Below the pieces are notes generated by a model. It searched no databases. It was not told the origin of the DNA and saw nothing but the letters and a program-made list of their open reading frames with translations. From an uncultured Thermodesulfobacterium sp. (GTDB taxonomy: Bacteria; Desulfobacterota; Thermodesulfobacteria; Thermodesulfobacteriales; Thermodesulfobacteriaceae), in assembly GCA_938091335.1 (NCBI GenBank), contig CALLJG010000007.1, positions 1-64,000 of the forward strand: a stretch of DNA of 64,000 bases, written 5' to 3'. Made by a program: the position numbers and the translations under genes. Below are positions 1-8,570 of this stretch, piece by piece. The number at the start of each line of letters is the position of its first letter. Position 1 is the first letter of the stretch.

Positions 1-16
1 TCCTTAGCTCACCCAT
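1..16 (-). CDS. 5' end of a gene running off the left edge
   Basis: Read on the minus strand, a clear Shine-Dalgarno (GGAAAGGAGG) is followed after a short spacer by ATG and the codons for MGELR before the window ends. It lies just downstream of the LTXXQ gene on the same strand and is probably cotranscribed with it. The product cannot be named from five residues. Confidence 0.5.
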
Positions 17-32
17 TTCTTACCTCCTTTCC

Positions 33-443
33 TTATCTCCTAAATTTTATTTCTCTCCATTTTTTTAATTGCTCTTCTGTTAATAAGTTGTCAATCTTTC
101 TTCCTGCCTCAATTTCTAATAAAACAAGATCTGCTCTCAAAGAAAAAATATCCTTTACCTTTTTCCTTACTACTTTCATATCACCACCTTTCTCAAGAAG
201 TTCCCTTATCTCTTTATCAAGAAGAATTATCTTTTCTCTTAAAGGCTTTGCCTCTTTCTCAAAATCATCAATTATTTTTCTAATCTTTTGAACTTGATCT
301 TCCGTTAAAGAAAGCTCTCCCTTAAAATCTAATATCGTCTTTGCCCTAATCTGAGTCTGATTGCTTTGACCAAAACAAAGTGATGTAAAGAGATTGAAAA
401 TATTAAAAAATAAAAATATTAAATAAAAAATTTTTCTTTTCAT
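33..443 (-). CDS. Periplasmic LTXXQ/Spy-CpxP-like small protein
   Basis: Small exported helical protein. The ORF track starts at residue 1 (479), but the ATG twelve codons in (MKRKIFYLIF) gives a textbook signal peptide: two basic residues, a hydrophobic core of about 20 residues, then a CFG-QS cleavage-like site. I take 443 as the start. The mature part is charged and helical and contains two LTEDQ/LTEEQ segments, the hallmark of the LTXXQ (Spy/CpxP) family of periplasmic stress or metal-responsive proteins. It precedes another gene starting at base 16 with a good ribosome site. The exact role is unknown; the family assignment rests on the two motifs and overall shape. Confidence 0.6.
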   Translation of the reverse strand: MKRKIFYLIFLFFNIFNLFTSLCFGQSNQTQIRAKTILDFKGELSLTEDQVQKIRKIIDDFEKEAKPLREKIILLDKEIRELLEKGGDMKVVRKKVKDIFSLRADLVLLEIEAGRKIDNLLTEEQLKKWREIKFRR

Positions 444-537
444 ATTAATTTTTTTTATTAAATACTCTTTAAAAGTCAAGTTTAATTTTTTTATTTTTTT
501 TATTTTTTTAATTTTTTAAAAAATTAGGTATTTAATT

Positions 538-557
538 ATAGTATCCTTTTATACTAT
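538..557 (-). terminator. Possible stem-loop downstream of pyrD
   Basis: ATAGTAT and ATACTAT form a 7-bp stem around a 6-base loop just after the end of the pyr genes, in a very T/A-rich tract. The U-tract on the minus strand does not follow directly, so this is a weak terminator candidate. Confidence 0.3.
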
Positions 558-589
558 CTTTTTATAGTTAGACTTTACCAATATTTCTC

Positions 590-1459
590 TTAAAAGTGAA
601 AAATTGATGGAATGTAAGTGTTTATTTCTTTTATTATTTTTGTTGCGAATCTAGGGTTTATAAGATTGGCGGTTCCAATCTGAAAAGCTTTAGCTCCACA
701 AAGTAAATATTCTAAAGCATCCCTTCCAGAAATTATTCCTCCGCATCCTATTATAGGAATTTCAAGCTTTTTAGAAATTTCATATACTAATCTTAAAGTT
801 AAAGGTTTTATAGCTGGACCTGAAAGACCTCCTTTTAAAACCTTTAAAGGTTTTAATTCTAAAACTTTTAAAGCTGGATATGTATTTGCTATAACTATTG
901 CATCTGCTTCTTCTTTCTGACAAATTTCAGCAATTTCAAAAACTGGACCAACTGGAGAAAGTTTAATTGATAAAAATTTATCCCATTTTTTCCTTAATCT
1001 TCTCACTAAGATTTTCACTGCAGCAGGATCTAAAAAAAAATAAATTCCTCCTTTTTCTACATTTGGGCAAGATATGTTTATTTCTATACCTTCTATACTT
1101 TCATTTTTGAGTTCTTCTGCAAGATCTATAAAATCTTCTATCTTTTCTCCATGCAAGTTTACAATTAAAGGAACTCCAAATTTTAATAAATTAGGTAAAT
1201 AATTTTTCTTAAAACTAATTATTCCTGGGTTTTCAAGTCCTATAAAATTAATTAAACCACAAGGAGTTTCAGATATTCTTGGAGGTGGATTCCCTTCACA
1301 AGGGTAAAGAGAGATTCCTTTTGTCACCAAAGCTCCTATATTTTTTTTAATATCTTTAGGTTTTAAAAATTGAGCTAAATTCTCACCTAATCCCCAAGTA
1401 CCTGAAGCAAGCATTAAAGGAGTTTTTAATTCTAAATTTTTTATCTTAACTGATAGCAT
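590..1459 (-). CDS. pyrD: Dihydroorotate dehydrogenase B, catalytic subunit
   Basis: Oxidises dihydroorotate to orotate in pyrimidine biosynthesis, using FMN. At 289 residues it has the usual length for class 1B. Cys131 in NISCPN is the catalytic base of class 1 enzymes, and the FMN/phosphate-binding glycine segments (GCGGIISGRDA, and FQIGTANL) are present near the C-terminus. The start overlaps the end of pyrK by 14 bp. In class 1B the PyrK partner passes electrons to NAD, and its adjacency here supports that class. Well-supported assignment. Confidence 0.95.
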   Translation of the reverse strand: MLSVKIKNLELKTPLMLASGTWGLGENLAQFLKPKDIKKNIGALVTKGISLYPCEGNPPPRISETPCGLINFIGLENPGIISFKKNYLPNLLKFGVPLIVNLHGEKIEDFIDLAEELKNESIEGIEINISCPNVEKGGIYFFLDPAAVKILVRRLRKKWDKFLSIKLSPVGPVFEIAEICQKEEADAIVIANTYPALKVLELKPLKVLKGGLSGPAIKPLTLRLVYEISKKLEIPIIGCGGIISGRDALEYLLCGAKAFQIGTANLINPRFATKIIKEINTYIPSIFHF

Positions 1460-2207
1460 TTAAATCAATCTCACGAGATAAAAAGGTTGGTCCATCTATA
1501 CATAAATGAGAATATCCTCCTTTTTTTAAAGGAATTACACAACCTCTACAAAAACCTATCCCACAAGCTAAAAAAGTTTCCATTACTAAATAGGCATCCA
1601 CTTTAAAATTTTCTGCTATTTCAGCTATTTTTTTTAACATTCCAAATGGACCACAGGCTAAAATAGTTTTTGGCTCTTTTTTAATTTCCTTTTCTAAAAG
1701 TTCAGTAATAAACCCTTTATATCCTTTAGATCCATCATCAGTAGATATTTTTATTGGGATATGAAATTTTTTAAGAAAATTAAGTCTTACCAAATCCTTT
1801 TTAGTCTTTGCACCGTAAAAGATTTTATAAGGTAAATTATCCTTATTTTTTTGTAAAAGGTATCCAAATCCTGCAATTCCTATTCCTCCTGCACATAATA
1901 TATAATCTTTTAACTGAGGGAAAGGCTTCCCCAAAGGCCCCAAAAACTCAATAATATCTCCTTTTTTTAATCTGCTTAAATTTTTTGTTCCCTTTCCAAT
2001 TACTTGATAAAGAATATACAAAATATCATCCTCTATAGCATGAATACTAAAAGGTCGAGGAATAAGAGGATCTAACTTCTCATCTAATTTTATTTTTAAA
2101 AATTGACCTGGTTCAAATTTTTTCAAAATATTTTTTAAAACTTTTATTCCTAAAAGATAAATACTATCTGATTCTTTTTTATTTAATACTATTTTAGCTT
2201 TATACAT
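1446..2207 (-). CDS. pyrK: Dihydroorotate dehydrogenase B, electron-transfer subunit
   Basis: FAD and [2Fe-2S] subunit that links PyrD to NAD. The N-terminal half has the flavin-binding RPFSIH motif, and the middle has a GGIGIAGFG nucleotide-binding stretch. The C-terminal cysteine cluster (CGIGFCRGC, then HLC) supplies the iron-sulfur ligands. Length of 253 residues is normal. The gene starts right after the cysteine-cluster gene upstream (1 bp gap) and overlaps pyrD, so the four genes murJ, ykgJ-like, pyrK and pyrD look like one transcription unit. Confidence 0.93.
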   Translation of the reverse strand: MYKAKIVLNKKESDSIYLLGIKVLKNILKKFEPGQFLKIKLDEKLDPLIPRPFSIHAIEDDILYILYQVIGKGTKNLSRLKKGDIIEFLGPLGKPFPQLKDYILCAGGIGIAGFGYLLQKNKDNLPYKIFYGAKTKKDLVRLNFLKKFHIPIKISTDDGSKGYKGFITELLEKEIKKEPKTILACGPFGMLKKIAEIAENFKVDAYLVMETFLACGIGFCRGCVIPLKKGGYSHLCIDGPTFLSREIDLNAIS

Positions 2208-2208
2208 T

Positions 2209-2964
2209 TTAAAAAATCTCTTTAAGGAAACTTAAGGATTCATATTTTCGAAATTCACTTCTTAATTTTTGTAATAATTCTCTAAAGGTAATTTCATTTT
2301 CTATATAGGTTCTATATAAAGTTCCTACCCATTTTTTTAAGTCTTTTTCTTCTGGTAAAATAGGCAATTCATCTACATCTAAATTATTTAAAAGATATTC
2401 TGGAACATCTTCTACAGTTTCTTTTTTATAGTGATATAAAAATTTAATAAGGTCAAAAAGATTCCCATATAGACCTCCAAGATCTATATTTTCTACCAAT
2501 TGTAAAGAAAGAGTACTTATTTGAAAAAGAAAATAAGGAAGTTCTGCTTGGGCACTACCTTTACATTCAATAGTGGAAGCCATAATTCTACACATAAGAG
2601 GTCTTCTTTCATATATTTTACATAAGTTTTGAGAAGTCAAAAAAGGACAAGGACCTATATCTTCTGACATTTCTTCTAAAGATGGTTCTGAACCCTCTTT
2701 ATAACAAAGTAAAATTTGATTATGAGTGAGTTTAGGTCGGGGATATCCTTTGAGTGAAAAAATTTTTTCCATATCTTTTTCATTAAGAATTTCAAAAATA
2801 TAATAAGTTTCTATAGAGGTAGCAAAAATTTTTTGAGTACAACATAAACTACATCCTGGTTTACATGCCAGTGGATACTTATTATAGGTATCTTCTATAT
2901 GTTGATATAAAATCTCTAATAGTTTAATTTTTTCAGAAATAGCAAAATCTAAAACTGTATTAAT
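2209..2964 (-). CDS. YkgJ-family cysteine-cluster protein, probable AUU start
   Basis: Putative zinc- or iron-chelating CxxCxxCC protein; function unknown. The ORF track begins at an internal ATG (2772) and so misses the defining motif. The same frame stays open upstream to the murJ stop and encodes ACKPGCSLCCTQ, the family's N-terminal signature, which pairs with CPFLTSQNLCKIYERRPLMC downstream. There is no ATG, GTG or TTG in the added stretch. An ATT at 2964 lies 8 nt after GAGG and 21 nt after the murJ stop and is my best start (251 residues). A CTG at 2871 is possible but lacks a ribosome site. Readthrough of the murJ stop, which is in frame, is the other alternative. The family call is firm; the start is inferred. 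Confidence 0.75.
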   Translation of the reverse strand: MNTVLDFAISEKIKLLEILYQHIEDTYNKYPLACKPGCSLCCTQKIFATSIETYYIFEILNEKDMEKIFSLKGYPRPKLTHNQILLCYKEGSEPSLEEMSEDIGPCPFLTSQNLCKIYERRPLMCRIMASTIECKGSAQAELPYFLFQISTLSLQLVENIDLGGLYGNLFDLIKFLYHYKKETVEDVPEYLLNNLDVDELPILPEEKDLKKWVGTLYRTYIENEITFRELLQKLRSEFRKYESLSFLKEIF

Positions 2965-2985
2965 AGTATTTTCCTCTTGTAAAAA

Positions 2986-4542
2986 TTAGCTTTTTCTTAA
3001 AATTCTTAAAAATCTTTCAAAAAATAAATATGTCTCCTGAGGTCCAAAAAGTTTACAAAATGAAATAAAAACCAAGGCTCCTATAGGAATACCTAAAATA
3101 AGTATTAAAATTTTATTAATTATAAGAAGTTTTAAAATTTTTAGAATTCCCATAAGAAAAATTCCTGCAATAGCTAAGGTAAAAAGACTTTTTAAAATAA
3201 AAATTTTTTCTGGAACCCCAAGATAATAAAATCCTATAATTAATAAAAAAAGAGATTGGATAAAAAGAGAAAAACTTGTTCCTAATGCAACTGCATTAAT
3301 TCCCATTTTTTTAATAGTTAATAAAATAACAGTTATATTAGTAATTACAGCTATTATACTTCCTATAGCTGGAATTATAGTTTTGCCTAAAGAATAAAAT
3401 AAAGGAACTGTTGTTTTAGAAAATCCATAAAAAGGAAGTCCCAAAGCTAAAATTTCTAATATTTTACTGGTATTTATTGTATCATAAAAAGTAAATTTTC
3501 CTCTTTCAAAAAGGAGAGCTATTAATGGATGGGAAAGCATAAAAAGTCCTATAGCAGAAGGAAGGGATAAACTTAATGAAATGATTAAAGCTCTTGAAAA
3601 AGTATCTTTTGCAAGGATAAAATCTTTTTTGGCAATTTGTCTTGAAAGTTCAGGCAAAAGAGCTTGAGAAAGTCCTACTCCAAAAAGACCTAAGGGAACA
3701 TACATAATTCTAAAAGCATAGGAATACCAGGAAACTGCTCCTTCTCCACAAGAAGTAGCAAAAAAAGTATTAATAAATATATTTATTTGTACTACAGAAA
3801 GACCTAAAATTACAGGAAGGATAAGTCTTAAAACTTCCTTAAAATTAGGATCCTTAAAATTTGGACAAAACTTAAAAATGAAACCCTTTTTCCTTATTAT
3901 TGGATATTGAAATAAAACTTGAGATAATCCACCAAGAGTAACTCCTATTGCCATAGCATGGATAGGATCCATATTTAATTTTATAAAAATAAAATATCCA
4001 AAAATACCTATTATAATAGATACAAGATTAAAAAGCCCTGAAGAAAATGCAGGAAGAAAAAATATTCTAAAAGAATTTAACATTCCTGCAAAAATAGAAG
4101 CTAAACTTATAAATAACAAAAAAGGCATCATTATTTGGGTAAGCCTAACAGTTAGATTAAATTTATAAAGGTCTTTTTTGAATTCCGGGGCAATAATAGA
4201 TACTACTGCATTAGCAAATAAAATACCTAAAATTATAGTTATAGTAAGAATGATTATAAAATTTGAGATAAGTATTTGAGCTATTTTAAAGCTTTTTTCT
4301 TCTCCTTCTTTTTCAAGGCTGGAACTAAAAACTTTTACAAAAGCTGAACCAAGGGCTCCTTCTGCAAAAAGATCTCTCAAAAGATTGGGTATTCTGTATC
4401 CTACAACAAAGGCATCCATACTTTTACCCGCTCCAAAAAAATAAGCAAGTACCTGTTCTCTTACAAGCCCAAGAATTCTACTTATGAAAACAGCAATAGT
4501 AACTGATAAAGCTGAGCTAGTTACACTTTCAATTTTTTTCAT
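2986..4542 (-). CDS. murJ: Lipid II flippase MurJ (MviN)
   Basis: Membrane protein of 518 residues with about fourteen hydrophobic segments, of the MOP exporter superfamily, that flips lipid II across the inner membrane for peptidoglycan synthesis. The N-terminus (SRILGLVREQVLAYFFG) and the nearby DAFVVGYRIPNLLRDLFAEGA region are highly characteristic of MurJ. It is first in a minus-strand run leading to the pyr genes and is divergent from ribBA, with only about 80 bp between the two starts. Length is normal. Confidence 0.95.
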   Translation of the reverse strand: MKKIESVTSSALSVTIAVFISRILGLVREQVLAYFFGAGKSMDAFVVGYRIPNLLRDLFAEGALGSAFVKVFSSSLEKEGEEKSFKIAQILISNFIIILTITIILGILFANAVVSIIAPEFKKDLYKFNLTVRLTQIMMPFLLFISLASIFAGMLNSFRIFFLPAFSSGLFNLVSIIIGIFGYFIFIKLNMDPIHAMAIGVTLGGLSQVLFQYPIIRKKGFIFKFCPNFKDPNFKEVLRLILPVILGLSVVQINIFINTFFATSCGEGAVSWYSYAFRIMYVPLGLFGVGLSQALLPELSRQIAKKDFILAKDTFSRALIISLSLSLPSAIGLFMLSHPLIALLFERGKFTFYDTINTSKILEILALGLPFYGFSKTTVPLFYSLGKTIIPAIGSIIAVITNITVILLTIKKMGINAVALGTSFSLFIQSLFLLIIGFYYLGVPEKIFILKSLFTLAIAGIFLMGILKILKLLIINKILILILGIPIGALVFISFCKLFGPQETYLFFERFLRILRKS

Positions 4543-4549
4543 CTTTCTC

Positions 4550-4580
4550 TTGGCAAAATATTAACAAAGATTATTATAAT
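4550..4580 (+). promoter_or_regulatory. Probable sigma70 promoter of ribBA
   Basis: TTGGCA at 4550 is followed by TATTAT (16-nt spacer) overlapping TATAAT (19-nt spacer), upstream of a strong AAAAGGAGG ribosome site and the ribBA ATG. The leader is too short to hold an FMN riboswitch. Confidence 0.5.
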
Positions 4581-4625
4581 TAAAATATCTCTTCATACAA
4601 AATAAAAATAAAAAAGGAGGTTTTA

Positions 4626-5828
4626 ATGCCTATCAGTACAATTGAAGAAGCTCTGGAAGATTTAAAACAAGGAAAAATGATAATTGTAGTAGATGATGAA
4701 GATAGAGAAAACGAAGGAGATCTGGTATTACCAGCAGAAAAGGTAATACCTGAAGCTATAAATTTTATGGCAAAATATGGTAGAGGTCTCATTTGTCTGG
4801 CAATTACTCAAGAAATAGCTGAAAGATTAGAGCTTCCTTTACAACCAAGAAGAGGTATAGATCCCTATGGAACTGCTTTCACTGTTTCTATAGATGCTCG
4901 CTATGGGATTACTACTGGAATTTCAGCTTATGATAGAGCTCATACTATAAAACTTGTTATTGATGAAAATAGCAAACCTCAAGATTTTATCACCCCAGGT
5001 CATGTATTTCCTATAATAGCAAGAAAAGGAGGAGTATTAGTAAGAGCTGGGCATACAGAAGCAGCTGTAGATCTTGCAAGACTTGCAAATTTAAAACCAG
5101 CTGGAGTTATATGTGAAATTATGAAAGATGATGGTACTATGGCACGACTTCCTGATTTAGAAAAGTTTGCTGAACAACATAATCTTAAAATCATAACTAT
5201 CAAAGATTTAATAGCATATAGAATAAGAATGGAAAGTCTTGTAAAAAGGGAGGTTGAGACCTATCTTCCTACCTCTTATGGAATTTTTAAACTAATAGCT
5301 TATTCCAATTTTATAGATAAAGCTACCCATATAGCTTTAGTAATGGGAGAGATAGATGAAAATCCTGTTTTAGTAAGAGTTCATTCTGAATGTTTAACAG
5401 GAGATGTATTTAATTCTTTAAGATGTGATTGTGGGCTTCAACTTAAAAAAGCTATGGAGTTAATTGGTAAAGAAGGAAAGGGTGTACTTCTTTATTTAAG
5501 GCAAGAAGGAAGAGGAATAGGACTCTTAAACAAACTTAAGGCTTATAAACTACAAGATGAAGGAAAAGACACTGTTGAGGCTAATATTGCTTTAGGATTT
5601 AAGCCAGATCTAAGGGATTATGGAATTGGGGCTCAGATTTTGAGAGATCTTGGAGTAAGACAAATGAGGCTTATGACAAATAATCCAAGAAAAATTGTAG
5701 GATTAGAAGGTTATGGGATGAAAGTAATAGAAAGAGTACCTCTTGAAATTCCACCTAGACCAGAAAATTATAATTATTTAAAAGCAAAAAAAGAAAAACT
5801 GGGACATTTAATTAATTGTTTAAAATAA
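4626..5828 (+). CDS. ribBA: Bifunctional DHBP synthase / GTP cyclohydrolase II
   Basis: Makes both precursors of riboflavin. Residues 1-200 are 3,4-dihydroxy-2-butanone-4-phosphate synthase, shown by [11 protein letters not shown] (about 23-33) and [11 protein letters not shown] (140-150). Residues 205-400 are GTP cyclohydrolase II, with zinc ligands Cys256, Cys267 and Cys269 in [16 protein letters not shown] and the [12 protein letters not shown] motif. Both active-site sets look intact. An AAGGAGG precedes the ATG. A RibD-type reductase begins at the right edge of the window, so the riboflavin pathway is scattered in this genome. Confidence 0.96.
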   Translation: MPISTIEEALEDLKQGKMIIVVDDEDRENEGDLVLPAEKVIPEAINFMAKYGRGLICLAITQEIAERLELPLQPRRGIDPYGTAFTVSIDARYGITTGISAYDRAHTIKLVIDENSKPQDFITPGHVFPIIARKGGVLVRAGHTEAAVDLARLANLKPAGVICEIMKDDGTMARLPDLEKFAEQHNLKIITIKDLIAYRIRMESLVKREVETYLPTSYGIFKLIAYSNFIDKATHIALVMGEIDENPVLVRVHSECLTGDVFNSLRCDCGLQLKKAMELIGKEGKGVLLYLRQEGRGIGLLNKLKAYKLQDEGKDTVEANIALGFKPDLRDYGIGAQILRDLGVRQMRLMTNNPRKIVGLEGYGMKVIERVPLEIPPRPENYNYLKAKKEKLGHLINCLK

Positions 5829-5838
5829 CTCAAAAATC

Positions 5839-5866
5839 TTGACAAAAATCTAAAATATAATATTTT
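5839..5866 (+). promoter_or_regulatory. Promoter of tRNA-Phe
   Basis: A consensus TTGACA (5839-5844) precedes TATTTT with 16-nt spacing; a perfect TATAAT at 5856 lies only 11 nt away. Either fits a transcript starting a few bases before the mature tRNA end. Confidence 0.5.
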
Positions 5867-5876
5867 ATATTAGGCT

Positions 5877-5949
<73 letters not shown>

Positions 5950-5963
5950 CCTCCATTCCTTAA

Positions 5964-6230
5964 TTAAAGTTCCAAATCCTTTCCACGATAAAATCTTACT
6001 ACCTTTTTAGCAGGAATAGTAATCTCCTCTCTTGTTCTGGGATTTCTTCCCTTTCTTTGTTTTCTGGTTACCACTTTAAAAGTACCAAATCCTATAAGCC
6101 TTACATCCTCCCCCTTTTTTAAAGTCTCTTTAACTGTGTCTAGAAAAGCATCAAGACATTTTTTAGCTATAGCTTGTTTAACCTCTGCTTTAGAAGCAAT
6201 TGCTTTTACAAGCTCCTCCTTTGTCATCAC
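5964..6230 (-). CDS. hup: HU-family DNA-binding protein
   Basis: Small histone-like nucleoid protein that bends DNA as a dimer. At 88 residues it has the standard HU length, and it carries the beta-arm region with the signature GFGTFKVVTRKQRKGRNPRT plus the following KKVVRFYRGKDL tail. Single gene with a strong AAAGGAGG ribosome site. It could be HU or an IHF-type subunit; sequence alone favours HU. Confidence 0.93.
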   Translation of the reverse strand: MMTKEELVKAIASKAEVKQAIAKKCLDAFLDTVKETLKKGEDVRLIGFGTFKVVTRKQRKGRNPRTREEITIPAKKVVRFYRGKDLEL

Positions 6231-6372
6231 TCAATCACCTCCTTTTAGTATTTTTTTATTATAATAATAAAATATAAGAAAAAATCAAGAATATAAAAAT
6301 TTAAAAATTTCATTTAATAAACAGAATTTTTATGAAAAAAAAATATAAAATTTCTATAAGAAGAAGTTAATT

Positions 6373-6900
6373 TTAAATTATTACTTCAAAAAGTGATTTT
6401 TGTGTCTTAAAATATTCATCAAACTCAACAATTAAGTTTGGTAAATTTTTAAAATCTAAGTTAACCTTTTCGGTGTCTTCAGAACCTGAACATAAAACTT
6501 GAATATATTGAAAAGCTAAATCTAAATCAGGATGTCCTTTTATTGTGTCTAAGTATCTATATTCTTTTAATGAACTTATGTGTGAAAATAAATCTGATAA
6601 AAATAGTAATCCTATTTTCCCTTTTTGAGGGTTATCAAATTGAAGTCCTAATAAAATTAAAGCATGGTACACTGAACTTATCCTTTGAGGAAATCCATAT
6701 AATGGAGAATTGGCAACTTTTAGTATCTTCAGTGTAAGTAAAGGATGAGATTCAATTTCTTTTGCTAAAATAGTTAAATCTATTTTCTCATCTTTAATTG
6801 CATTATCAATTTTTTCTATTAAATTAAGTGGAACTGAACACTTAATGTCTCTTTCCAAAATATTTTTTACTGCTTTTAAGATTAATCTTCTTTTTTCCAC
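6373..6900 (-). CDS. Truncated HDOD-domain protein with an unrecognised C-terminus
   Basis: Residues from about 15 to 85 match the start of an HDOD domain, including the hallmark LKILKVANSPLYGFPQRISSVYHALILLGL region, quoted here only for its core ANSPLYG. HDOD domains run for about 200 residues, but here the match stops after residue 85 and the last 90 residues resemble nothing I know. The tail still reads as coding (no stops, normal codon use), so it looks like a fusion or internal deletion rather than a simple frameshift. HDOD proteins often serve in signalling. It is isolated between HU and an alcohol dehydrogenase, divergent from the latter. Function uncertain. Confidence 0.55.
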   Translation of the reverse strand: MEKRRLILKAVKNILERDIKCSVPLNLIEKIDNAIKDEKIDLTILAKEIESHPLLTLKILKVANSPLYGFPQRISSVYHALILLGLQFDNPQKGKIGLLFLSDLFSHISSLKEYRYLDTIKGHPDLDLAFQYIQVLCSGSEDTEKVNLDFKNLPNLIVEFDEYFKTQKSLFEVII

Positions 6901-7011
6901 TTTTCTCTCTTAGTTTACAAAGACAAAGCTTTTTTAAAATTAAAATCGGAAAAAACTAAATTTATATTAAAATTTTATAATTGAATAAGAATTTTTTAGG
7001 GAGGTGATTAT

Positions 7012-8160
7012 ATGGAAAATTTTACTTTTTATAATCCAACAAAAATTATATTCGGTAAAGGAGAAGAAAACAAAATAGGAGAAATTTTAAAAAAGGATAA
7101 CATAAAAAAAGTTCTTTTCATTTACGGAAAAGGGTCTATTAAAAAAATAGGGCTCTATGATAAAGTGGTAGAATCTCTAAAGAAAGCTAATATTGAATTC
7201 ATAGAATATTCTGGGGTTAGACCAAATCCTATATTATCTCATACTTTAGAAGGGATTAAATTAGCTAAACATGAAAAGGTTGAAGCTATTTTAGCTGTTG
7301 GTGGAGGTTCTGTAATTGATGAAGGAAAAGCTATAGCAGTAGGAGCTGTAACAGAAGAAAATGTCTGGGTCTATTTCAAACATGAAAAGGAAGTGCAAGC
7401 TGCTCTTCCTTTATATGCTATTTTAACTTTAGCTGCTACAGGCACTGAAATGAACGGTAATGCAGTTATTACAAATGAAGAAACTAAAGAAAAGCTTTAT
7501 ATTAGTTCTCCTTTTATTTATCCAAAGGTTTCTATTTTAAATCCTGAGCTTACTTTTACAGTGCCTTTAAAATACCAAGCTTATGCTGCGGTAGATGTTA
7601 TTGCTCATACAATTGAACTTTATTTTAGTGGGGAAACTTGTCCTAAAATTCAAAGTAGATTTATTGAAGCACTTATAAAAACTGTTATGGAAAGTACACA
7701 AAAAATTTTGGAAAATCCTCAAGATTATGAAGCCAGAGCTGAATTTATGTGGGCTTCTACACTTGCTTTAAATGGACTTGTTCAAATTGGAATTAAAGGT
7801 GGGGCTTTCCATAATCATATGATAGCTCATGCAATCGGTGGTCTTTATGATTTACCTCATGGAGCTTGTTTAAGCATAGTTATACCTGCATGGATGAACT
7901 GGTTTAAACAAAAAAATATTAAACAGTTTGAACGCTTTGCCCAAAAAATATTTAACAAATCTTCAGTTGAAGAAGGAATAGAATCCTTAAAAACCTGGTT
8001 TAAAAAAATAGGTGCACCTGTTAGTCTTTCTGAAGCTGGACTTCCATCAAATGCTATAGATGAAATTACTAAAATTGTAATAAAAATTGCTCCTATCTGG
8101 AATTTAAGTCATATCTATAATGAAGATGCAATTAGAGAAATCCTCTCTTTTGCTAAATAA
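7012..8160 (+). CDS. Iron-containing alcohol dehydrogenase (butanol dehydrogenase type)
   Basis: NAD(P)-dependent interconversion of aldehydes and alcohols. The GGGS motif at 97-100 belongs to the nucleotide-binding N-terminal half. The metal site is complete by spacing: Asp195 and His199 in DVIAHT, His269 in HMIAH and His283 in LPHG. Length of 382 residues and the ATGTEMNGNAVITN stretch fit the BdhA/YqhD-like branch. A strong GGGAGGTG ribosome site precedes the ATG. The substrate is not determined by sequence. In this genome it could work with the aldehyde:ferredoxin oxidoreductase in balancing aldehydes. Confidence 0.88.
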   Translation: MENFTFYNPTKIIFGKGEENKIGEILKKDNIKKVLFIYGKGSIKKIGLYDKVVESLKKANIEFIEYSGVRPNPILSHTLEGIKLAKHEKVEAILAVGGGSVIDEGKAIAVGAVTEENVWVYFKHEKEVQAALPLYAILTLAATGTEMNGNAVITNEETKEKLYISSPFIYPKVSILNPELTFTVPLKYQAYAAVDVIAHTIELYFSGETCPKIQSRFIEALIKTVMESTQKILENPQDYEARAEFMWASTLALNGLVQIGIKGGAFHNHMIAHAIGGLYDLPHGACLSIVIPAWMNWFKQKNIKQFERFAQKIFNKSSVEEGIESLKTWFKKIGAPVSLSEAGLPSNAIDEITKIVIKIAPIWNLSHIYNEDAIREILSFAK

Positions 8161-8164
8161 TTAA

Positions 8165-8500
8165 ATGGCAAAAATAAAGGAAAGAATCTCTCTTTCAGAA
8201 TGTGAAAAGATAGTTCAAAAAATTGAAAAAATTTTGAATAAAGAAAACATTAAATTTGGAATTTATGGATCTTACATAAGAAAGGAACAAACTATCGGAG
8301 ATATTGATATTTTAGTTAATGAAAAAGATTATGAAAAAACAAAAAATATTTTAAAAGCCTTTCCTTTTTATGAAAGACTTGAAATATATTTTTTACCTGA
8401 AGAATACAAAAATTCATGGGAAAGTTTTGCTCTTTATTTGATTGGTTCAGGAAAATTCAATATATGGCTTCGAGGAATAGCAAAAAGAAGAAATTTTTAA
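8165..8500 (+). CDS. Minimal nucleotidyltransferase (Pol beta-like), frameshifted near its end
   Basis: The motif GSYIRKEQTIGDIDILV is the nucleotidyltransferase signature, with a paired aspartate (DID) for metal binding, as in Pol X and MNT-type enzymes. The annotated frame stops after RRNF at a T5 run (8494-8498). With one T fewer the frame continues for 27 codons as KTLGIKFIPYEKRKEIFKK and ends at 8582, which reads like a genuine PolX-type catalytic C-terminus. So the gene is either a recent frameshift or a sequence error. It starts 4 bp after the alcohol dehydrogenase stop. The corrected end would overlap the convergent radical SAM gene by 12 bp. Confidence 0.6.
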   Translation: MAKIKERISLSECEKIVQKIEKILNKENIKFGIYGSYIRKEQTIGDIDILVNEKDYEKTKNILKAFPFYERLEIYFLPEEYKNSWESFALYLIGSGKFNIWLRGIAKRRNF

Positions 8501-8570
8501 AACCCTTGGTATTAAATTTATTCCCTATGAAAAAAGAAAGGAGATTTTTAAAAAAGAATGGAAAAATTAT

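Noticed and set aside
88-291. Plus-strand ORF of 67 aa in the ORF track
   Set aside because: Antisense shadow of the LTXXQ gene; hydrophobic, no ribosome site.
4543-4625. FMN riboswitch upstream of ribBA
   Set aside because: The 83-bp gap is filled by a promoter and ribosome site and has no conserved RFN-element blocks.
4580-4792. Minus-strand 70-aa ORF over the ribBA start
   Set aside because: Ser/Ile-rich shadow of ribBA; it would also block the ribBA ribosome site.
5964-6230. HU called as an IHF subunit
   Set aside because: Single copy with HU-like length and tail; no evidence for a heterodimer partner.
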